In this document: positions 7,017-12,051 of the stretch, piece after piece | How the letters are laid out: each line of letters begins with the position of its first letter | Position numbering within the stretch: the stretch's first letter is position 1 | Assembly: GCA_030837935.1 (NCBI GenBank) | Contig: JAUQXU010000491.1 | Span: 1-12,051 of the forward strand | DNA from: Candidatus Brocadia sp. | GTDB taxonomy: Bacteria; Planctomycetota; Brocadiia; Brocadiales; Brocadiaceae | Reading direction: 5' to 3' | DNA: 12,051 nucleotides | Program-made: the position numbers and the translations under genes | Notes under the pieces: generated by a model | Told to the model about the DNA's origin: nothing | Seen by the model: only the letters and a program-made list of their open reading frames with translations | Database searches by the model: none

Positions 7017-9143
7017 ATGAAGATTACCCTTAACGCAAAGATTATTACGCTATTTGTAATTGCAGGTTTACTGCCTTTTATTATTACGGGGGCACTCAGT
7101 TATCGTATAGCCAGTAAATCTCTTTATGAACAGTCATTTAACCAATTGACTTCTGTAAGGGACATAAAAAAGAGGCAGATAGAGGGATATTTTGAGAGAA
7201 TACGGCTGGATATATCTGCTTTGTCTGAGGACCCAACGATCTGCAGCGCCATGAAGGAAATGAAACGGGCATTCAGGGAAATAGGCGCAGAGAAGGTACA
7301 TGAACTTTATGTCAAAAAAAATCCCCTTCGTAAAGAGAAAAAAATTGATTATTTAAACGCAGCTGATGGGAGCGAGTACAGCAGTTTACACGCGACGTAT
7401 CACCCGTATTTCAAAGGCCTGTTGGAAAAATGCGGTTATTATGACATTTTTTTAATCGATTCAGAGACCGGGGATATCATATACACCGCCTTTAAAGAAC
7501 CAGACTTTGGTTCTAACCTTATGAATGGTCCCTATGCGGATACGAATATTGCCAGACTTTGTACGGAAGTAAACAACGCAGATGGCCATGACCTCGTAAA
7601 GATGATTGATTTTGAGCCGTATGCGCCTTCCGGCTTTGAACCCGCATCGTTCATTGCTGCTCCTATTTATGACGGGTTTAACAAAAGAGGTGTTTTGGTG
7701 CTCCAAATACCTATCGCTCAGATCAACAATATTATGACAGAAAGAGCAGGCTTAGGAGAAACTGGCGAGAACTATCTTGTGGGAAGTGACAAGTTCATGA
7801 GGTCTGATTCCAGATTTTCAGATAAGAGAACGATCTTAGTAAATAAGATAGACACAGAAGCAACAAATGATGCATTAACAAGCAAGAGTGATTGTAAGAT
7901 AATAAAAGATTATAGAGGCTCGGCAGTATTAAGCGCATATGCGCCCCTTGATATAAAGGATATGAAATGGACAATCATTGCAGAAATTGATAGAAAAGAG
8001 GCCTTCAAAGCAGCAACCTTACTAAAAAATTGGAATTTTATTATCGGCATAGCGGCCGTGCTTTTTGTGGTAGGTCTTGGGTGGGTCGTGCTGAAAATTA
8101 CCGGAAAGATATCAGGTCTCTTTACGATGCTGCTCTCCGACCTTACGGAGGGATCTTCTCAAGTCGCTTTGGCAGCGGAACAAATTTCAGAATCCAGCCA
8201 GAATCTGGCTGAAGGGTCTTCAGAACAAGCGGCTTCAATTGAAGAGACATCTTCATCTATGGAAGAGATTTCTGCAATGACCAGGCAAAATGCAGATAAC
8301 GCAAAAGAAGCTGCCAGCCTGGCCAATTTGTGCAATGCTTCTGCAGAACAGGGTAATCATGCTATGGGGATGCTTAATACAGCGATACACGAGATCAGCG
8401 ATAGTAGCAAGAAGATAGCAAATATTATCAAGGTAATCGATGAGATTGCATTCCAGACCAATTTGTTGGCCTTAAATGCGGCCGTGGAGGCTGCCAGGGC
8501 GGGTGAACATGGGAAGGGATTTGCCGTGGTTGCAGAAGAGGTAAGAAATCTGGCTCAACGTAGCGCCAATGCTGCAAAGGAAACAGCCCAACTTATTGAA
8601 GATAGCGGTAAGAAGGTAGATGTCGGGGTGGAATTAACAAATAAGGTAGGAGAATCCCTTAAAGAAATTGTAAAAAATGTCAGGAAGGTGACTGATTTGG
8701 TACATGAGATTGACAATGCATCGCAAGAACAGTCTGAAGGAGTAGGCCAGGTAGGAAAGGCTATAACACAGATGGATCAGGTTATACAGCAAAATGCCGC
8801 GAATGCCGAAGAAACGGCATCAGCAAGCGAGGAATTATCCGCACAGGCAAACAGCTTGCTCTCTTTGGTGGATAAAATTGCCAGGGAGGCTGGAAATAAG
8901 GAAAAAGAAGCGCAGGAAAACAAAGCGCAGACAGCAAATAACCCCAATAGAGCAAAGGAATCGGTAAATAAAACTGTGGTGTGGGATAAAAATGTATTAA
9001 ACAACAGACGAAATAGCGAGCATATCGTTCCTGGTAAAGGAAATGGGAACGGAAAAGAACATGGATTCAGTAAAAGGCATTCAGTATGCTCGAACGCAAA
9101 TAAGATTATTCCACTGGATGACGAGGCTTTCAAGGATTTCTAA
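7017..9143 (+). CDS. Methyl-accepting chemotaxis protein with dCache-type sensor
   Basis: This 708-residue transmembrane chemoreceptor has a first transmembrane helix at about 8-28 and an extracytoplasmic sensor from about 30 to 335. The sensor contains YYDIFLIDSETGDIIY, FIAAPIYD and GLGETGENYLVG (245-256), features of double-Cache domains that bind small ligands. The second helix is at about 338-361. I see no clear HAMP domain; the chain passes through KITGKISGLF straight into the signalling coiled coil. The highly conserved hairpin tip EIAFQTNLLALNAAVEAARA begins at residue 476 and contacts CheA and CheW. Likely methylation segments are SIEETSSSMEEIS and ETASASEELSAQA. The C-terminus ends in a charged tail and PLDDEAFKDF, with no CheR-binding NWETF pentapeptide. 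AGGAG (7002-7006) precedes the ATG by ten bases. It is monocistronic, and no other chemotaxis genes are nearby. The ligand is unknown. Confidence 0.95.
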   Translation: MKITLNAKIITLFVIAGLLPFIITGALSYRIASKSLYEQSFNQLTSVRDIKKRQIEGYFERIRLDISALSEDPTICSAMKEMKRAFREIGAEKVHELYVKKNPLRKEKKIDYLNAADGSEYSSLHATYHPYFKGLLEKCGYYDIFLIDSETGDIIYTAFKEPDFGSNLMNGPYADTNIARLCTEVNNADGHDLVKMIDFEPYAPSGFEPASFIAAPIYDGFNKRGVLVLQIPIAQINNIMTERAGLGETGENYLVGSDKFMRSDSRFSDKRTILVNKIDTEATNDALTSKSDCKIIKDYRGSAVLSAYAPLDIKDMKWTIIAEIDRKEAFKAATLLKNWNFIIGIAAVLFVVGLGWVVLKITGKISGLFTMLLSDLTEGSSQVALAAEQISESSQNLAEGSSEQAASIEETSSSMEEISAMTRQNADNAKEAASLANLCNASAEQGNHAMGMLNTAIHEISDSSKKIANIIKVIDEIAFQTNLLALNAAVEAARAGEHGKGFAVVAEEVRNLAQRSANAAKETAQLIEDSGKKVDVGVELTNKVGESLKEIVKNVRKVTDLVHEIDNASQEQSEGVGQVGKAITQMDQVIQQNAANAEETASASEELSAQANSLLSLVDKIAREAGNKEKEAQENKAQTANNPNRAKESVNKTVVWDKNVLNNRRNSEHIVPGKGNGNGKEHGFSKRHSVCSNANKIIPLDDEAFKDF

Positions 9144-9166
9144 AATTTAATGATAAGATATATCTG

Positions 9167-9235
9167 AAATGTATTGATAGTCTGTCGGGGTTGAGAACCT
9201 CCCGTCTCATGCCCCAAAGATTATCAATACGTTTT
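9167..9235. terminator. Long imperfect hairpin between convergent genes, probable bidirectional terminator
   Basis: GTATTGATA (9171-9179) pairs perfectly with TATCAATAC (9222-9230). TCT/AGA extends the stem inward past a G-T pair, and AAAT/GTTTT extends it outward. After an internal loop, GGGG (9187-9190) pairs with CCCC (9212-9215) and TGAGA (9192-9196) with TCTCA (9205-9209) around an 8-base loop. The GTTTT after the right arm could end chemoreceptor transcription. The position just before the convergent vWA gene fits termination from both sides, but the fold is longer than a usual intrinsic terminator. Confidence 0.6.
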
Positions 9236-9251
9236 GGATTTACAAAGTGCG

Positions 9252-10262
9252 TTAAAGAATAAAGTACAACGCAAGCAACGCCAGCACACCACCCAAAAAA
9301 TATTGGGAAATATCTTTCATGATAGTTTTCTTTTTGACCCCCACAATATTTTTATGTTTCTCAAGCACCTGCCCGAAGATGTGTCTGAGCTCGTCACCGG
9401 TAGCATCGTGCTGATAGGTTCCACCTACCATCTCGGTAATCTCCCGTAAAAATATCGGGTTGGGTTTGGTGTAAATAGTTTCTTCCTCTTCCGTGATTTC
9501 GTATCCTGTTATATTCCCTTCTTTATCTCTTTTCGGTATGGGCGACGCCTTTTTAGGATCTCCAATGCCTACTACGTAGATAGCGATATCCTTCCTTTCC
9601 AGCAGTAATTTTACGGCCTCTGCAATCTGACTGCGGGTAATAATTTGCTCCTCACCATCCGTGAGAAGGATCATTACCTTTTTTGAATTTTCCTTGCTGA
9701 ATGTATCCATAGCCAGGATAAATGCGTTGCCAATATTTGTCCCGTACGGCACAAACCGGACGTAATTTTCATTAATCATATTCAAGATGCGCAGGAAGAC
9801 CCTTTCGTAATCACTCGTAGGATATGGTAACAGTGAAAATGCGCGGGCTGCAAATACAACTAAACCCACACGGTCCCCTTCTAATCCTTGCACAAGACGG
9901 GCGATCTCTGTTTTTGCGCGTTGTAACCGGTTTGGTTTTACATCCTCAGCAAGCATGCTGATAGAGACGTCTAACACAAAGACGATCTCCAATCCCTCTT
10001 TTTCATAGTGATCCCGTGTTGTTTGCCATTTCGGTTGTAAGACAACCAACCCCAATGCACAGCAGGCGGCACTCATACAAGCGCCTTTCAGGAGGTTTCT
10101 GTGGATTTTAGGAATTTTGCTAAATCTATTGATTAAACTTCTTTGACCAAATGCCCTCAACCAGGCAGACTTTCTCCAGCAAAGGAATACATACAAGAGA
10201 AAAATCAGACCAGAAAGGGCATAAACAATGATTCTATATTCTTCGTAATTGAAAAATAGCAT
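9252..10262 (-). CDS. Membrane-anchored vWA-domain protein, BatA/BatB-like
   Basis: This 336-residue protein has two N-terminal hydrophobic segments (about 12-29 and 61-76), a von Willebrand factor A domain (about 90-300) and a C-terminal membrane helix (about 320-336). The metal-ion-dependent adhesion site is complete: DVSIS (98-102), the threonine of YGTNIG (about 175) and TDGEE (201-205). The topology and NRLQRAKTEI after the MIDAS match the Bacteroides aerotolerance (Bat) family of envelope proteins, which occur with MoxR ATPases and TPR partners. Their biochemical role is poorly known; protein-complex assembly or stress tolerance is the usual proposal. Its start lies 23 bases past the stop of the TPR gene, with GAAGG about 11 bases before the ATG, so the two form an operon. 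No MoxR ATPase or second vWA gene is adjacent on either side within the window. Confidence 0.88.
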   Translation of the reverse strand: MLFFNYEEYRIIVYALSGLIFLLYVFLCWRKSAWLRAFGQRSLINRFSKIPKIHRNLLKGACMSAACCALGLVVLQPKWQTTRDHYEKEGLEIVFVLDVSISMLAEDVKPNRLQRAKTEIARLVQGLEGDRVGLVVFAARAFSLLPYPTSDYERVFLRILNMINENYVRFVPYGTNIGNAFILAMDTFSKENSKKVMILLTDGEEQIITRSQIAEAVKLLLERKDIAIYVVGIGDPKKASPIPKRDKEGNITGYEITEEEETIYTKPNPIFLREITEMVGGTYQHDATGDELRHIFGQVLEKHKNIVGVKKKTIMKDISQYFLGGVLALLALYFIL

Positions 10263-10285
10263 TTAATGTTAGACCTTCATGCCAA

Positions 10286-10870
10286 TTACCAGCGTATCTT
10301 TTGTTCTCCGCTATACTTATATTTCGTGCCCCACGGAATGAGTTTTAAGGCTTCAATCCTATCTTCCCGCTCTTGCTGTTCCGGGCTGAACATGGTATTA
10401 AACTGCTGTTCTCCCACCCTCATCCTCTCTAAGTTTTTCTTTGCCTGAAAATCAGTGGGGTTGATCTTTAATACCTCGGCATATTGCATGGCAGCGGTTG
10501 AAAAATCCATGTCGGTTGCGATGATATTCGCATTGTTGTAAATTGCACTTGCCTTTAGTGTGGGGTCACTGGTTTCCATAGCCTTACGGTACTCGGCGCT
10601 CGCCTTTTTCTTGTTTTCCATAAGGGTATACAGCACCCCTGTATTATAAGCAATCAGGGCATCTTCTTTTTCTAATTTCTCTATAGTGCGGATTACTGCG
10701 CAGCTTTGTAATTCCTGGATGGATGCCAGGGCCTCTTTATACTTTCCCATCTTAATCTTTCCGTCAAGCATGGCTATGGTATGGCATTTTTTGTAATACC
10801 CAAAGCCGTATACTATCAGGAAGCATGCAAGGATAAGAACGAACAATTTTATAAGATTTTTCCCAAACAT
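10286..10870 (-). CDS. Membrane-anchored TPR protein of a Bat-like cluster
   Basis: This 194-residue protein has one N-terminal membrane anchor (about 7-26), after which the rest probably faces the periplasm. Two tetratricopeptide units are visible: AYNTGVLYTLMENKKKASAEYRKAM (about 74-98) and AIYNNANIIATD...ALQ-like AAMQYAEVLKINPTD (about 109-140). A more degenerate helical pair lies at about 32-56. The C-terminal 40 residues are charged and end in EQKIRW. TPR proteins with this anchor accompany vWA proteins in Bat operons (BatB/C/E-like), where they probably scaffold a complex. The ATG at 10868-10870 has AAAAGGAG (10878-10885) seven bases upstream. It precedes the vWA gene by 23 bases. Confidence 0.8.
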   Translation of the reverse strand: MFGKNLIKLFVLILACFLIVYGFGYYKKCHTIAMLDGKIKMGKYKEALASIQELQSCAVIRTIEKLEKEDALIAYNTGVLYTLMENKKKASAEYRKAMETSDPTLKASAIYNNANIIATDMDFSTAAMQYAEVLKINPTDFQAKKNLERMRVGEQQFNTMFSPEQQEREDRIEALKLIPWGTKYKYSGEQKIRW

Positions 10871-10927
10871 AAGCAGTCTCCTTTTAAAGGCTTACCGTAC
10901 TCTTTCTTAAACAAACTTGCAGAAGAA

Positions 10928-10951
10928 CACGGACAAACAAGTTTGTCCGTG
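10928..10951. repeat. Perfect 11-bp inverted repeat
   Basis: CACGGACAAAC (10928-10938) and GTTTGTCCGTG (10941-10951) pair perfectly around AA. It lies between the lipoprotein and TPR genes in the Bat-like cluster. There is no T tract on the minus strand after the stem, so termination is unlikely to be strong. Its form (short GC-edged palindrome in an intergenic gap) resembles the palindrome at 736-761, but the sequence differs. It could be a second dispersed repeat family or an RNA-stability hairpin between genes of one transcript. Confidence 0.6.
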
Positions 10952-11027
10952 CTACCCTTTATGCAACATGTGGAAAAACATGTTCATGTTGTTTTATGTC
11001 AAGCCCATTACGCACCAAACTCTCACT

Positions 11028-11372
11028 TTATTGTTGTGGTATCGGCGTTTCTGTTTCATTCGCTTGCATTGTTTCTTCTTCAGTTCCCCGTTCCTGCCCA
11101 CCCTGGCTCATCCTGGCCTTTTGTTCCGCTTCCGCTTTGGACTTGGCCGCCGCTTCTGCCGCACGCTGTTTTTGTACACGTTGCTTCTCTGCTTCTCTCA
11201 CGTCATATTCAAGTTCTCTGTTCAACTTGTCTGGGTCCGTTTTTGAGTCGTCAATGTAAATTTGCTTTGACGTCTTAAATTCAAGGTTGACACGATCACT
11301 CCCGCAGCCGAAAAGAAACAACAGCAGGATACTGCTCAATAATGGATATAGCATGTAACCATGGATACGCAT
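11028..11372 (-). CDS. Small lipoprotein with charged coiled-coil region
   Basis: I take the ATG at 11370-11372 because AGGAAGG (11378-11384) sits five bases before it, giving 114 residues. The frame could open 13 codons earlier at 11411, but that start has no good ribosome site. A signal sequence (about 9-20) ends in the lipobox LFGC, with C23 as the lipidated residue. After the cleavage site, about 45-90 is dominated by E, K, R, Q and A and is likely a coiled coil. The tail is rich in E, Q and T, and probably disordered. There is no recognised domain. It is first in the minus-strand run with the TPR and vWA genes, 157 bases before the TPR gene, so a shared envelope role is inferred from position. 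Confidence 0.75.
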   Translation of the reverse strand: MRIHGYMLYPLLSSILLLFLFGCGSDRVNLEFKTSKQIYIDDSKTDPDKLNRELEYDVREAEKQRVQKQRAAEAAAKSKAEAEQKARMSQGGQERGTEEETMQANETETPIPQQ

Positions 11373-11456
11373 AGAAACCTTCCTCTTCACATCAAAATTG
11401 ATCTTTGTCATCGTCTTTACATGAAACTAACGTAAGATTAGAAACTTATAGAAATC

Positions 11457-11478
11457 AAAAACACCCTGAAATACAGGG
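11457..11478 (-). terminator. Intrinsic terminator of mtnA
   Basis: On the minus strand CCCTG and CAGGG (11464-11468 with 11474-11478) form a stem around TATTT, followed by TGTTTTTGATTT. A second hairpin (ATTCCT 11480-11485 with AGGAAT 11494-11499) lies just before it. It separates mtnA from the lipoprotein gene, so the latter needs its own promoter, which I could not identify convincingly. Confidence 0.7.
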
Positions 11479-11540
11479 GATTCCTTTATATCCAGGAATG
11501 GCAAGCGTTCACAAAGGGAGTAACCCGCTGCAGCCATGAA

Positions 11541-12051
11541 TTATCCCAGGAGGCGCCGTATGTTTTCAACAGAAGGCTTTTGGATTACCCCTTTTTCAGT
11601 AATAATTGCGGTGATATTTTTTGCAGGGGTAACATCAAAGGCAGGATTAAAGACCTTTATCCCCTCCGGTGCAGTTTTTTTGCCAAATCCGTTGGTTACC
11701 TCTTCCGGGGAACGTTCTTCAATGGGAATTTCATCGCCTGATTTTATCGTTAAATCAAAGGTCGAAACAGGCGCTGCAACGTAAAAAGGAATACCATGCT
11801 CCTTTGCCAAAATGGAGACGCCAAAAGTGCCGATTTTATTCGCAGTATCACCATTGGCTGCAATCCTATCAGCGCCTACAATCACGCACTGCACCTTTCC
11901 TAGCTTCATTACATGCGCTGCCATGTTGTCACATATCAAGGTGACATCAATCCCTGCATGGAGCAGTTCCCATGCCGTCAGCCTTGCACCTTGAAGTAAG
12001 GGACGCGTTTCATCCGCATATACCGTAATACGCCTGCCTTGCTCCTTGGCT
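11541..12051 (-). CDS. mtnA: S-methyl-5-thioribose-1-phosphate isomerase, C-terminal part (cut by window edge)
   Basis: About 169 residues run from the window edge to a TAA at 11541. The sequence VYADETRPLLQGARLTAWEL, then GIDVTLICDNMAAHVM, then GADRIAANGDTANKIGTF and PFYVAAPVSTFD, is the MtnA pattern of the eIF2B-like isomerase family. Family knowledge: the enzyme converts 5-methylthioribose-1-phosphate to 5-methylthioribulose-1-phosphate in methionine salvage. The aspartate of GADRIAANGD is the conserved catalytic acid; the catalytic cysteine lies outside the window. The eIF2B-related ribose-1,5-bisphosphate isomerases are an alternative, but the ADETRP...NGDTANKIGT pattern favours MtnA. 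Its terminator lies 63 bases past the stop codon. No other methionine-salvage genes are visible. Confidence 0.93.
   Translation of the reverse strand, partial: AKEQGRRITVYADETRPLLQGARLTAWELLHAGIDVTLICDNMAAHVMKLGKVQCVIVGADRIAANGDTANKIGTFGVSILAKEHGIPFYVAAPVSTFDLTIKSGDEIPIEERSPEEVTNGFGKKTAPEGIKVFNPAFDVTPAKNITAIITEKGVIQKPSVENIRRLLG

Noticed and set aside
8777..9133. Minus-strand 118-codon frame inside the chemoreceptor gene
   Set aside because: Antisense shadow of the conserved chemoreceptor C-terminus.
10781..11278. Plus-strand 165-codon frame crossing the TPR start and the lipoprotein gene
   Set aside because: It overlaps two well-supported minus-strand genes with strong ribosome sites; its hydrophobic, proline-rich translation is what antisense of an E/K/A-rich coiled coil gives.

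Overview
The window reads as a chromosomal segment of a Gram-negative bacterium. It carries an envelope lipoprotein with a clear lipobox, a transmembrane chemoreceptor and a Bat-type von Willebrand factor A (vWA) protein. Moderate base composition, the gene mix, a chemoreceptor ending in a PLDDEAFKDF-type tail and short dispersed GTAGGGGCG-headed palindromes make me think of an anammox-type planctomycete (Brocadiales). That assignment is a low-confidence inference; nothing here proves it.

Layout, left to right. (1) 1-708, minus: N-terminal third of a heavy-metal, probably copper, P-type ATPase, cut by the window edge. A perfect 26-bp palindrome lies just upstream of its start. (2) 902-3997, plus: a tight two-gene unit of a large N6-adenine DNA methyltransferase with its own specificity-like region, followed without a spacer by a PIN-domain (VapC-like) nuclease. 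A good sigma70-like promoter precedes it. This is the accessory, defence-like part of the window. (3) 4269-6410, minus: the housekeeping protein Tex, with its own promoter and ribosome binding site. (4) 6411-7016: a 606-base divergent intergenic region with the tex promoter, half of a GTAGGGGCG repeat and a foldable element with two competing hairpins. (5) 7017-9143, plus: a methyl-accepting chemotaxis protein, followed by a long imperfect hairpin. (6) 11372 down to 9252, minus: a small lipoprotein, a membrane-anchored TPR protein and a membrane-anchored vWA protein, a Bat-like envelope cluster. (7) 12051 down to 11541, minus: the C-terminal half of methylthioribose-1-phosphate isomerase (MtnA), ending in an intrinsic terminator that separates it from the lipoprotein gene.

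How the genes work together: the metal ATPase, Tex, chemoreceptor and MtnA are independent core functions. The three minus-strand genes between about 9.25 and 11.37 kb probably act together at the cell envelope. The methyltransferase/PIN pair sits between core genes as a self-contained cassette. It is the best candidate for an undescribed system: a modification enzyme paired with a toxin-like nuclease in the position where an antitoxin would normally be. No tRNA, rRNA, CRISPR array, transposase or integrase was recognised.
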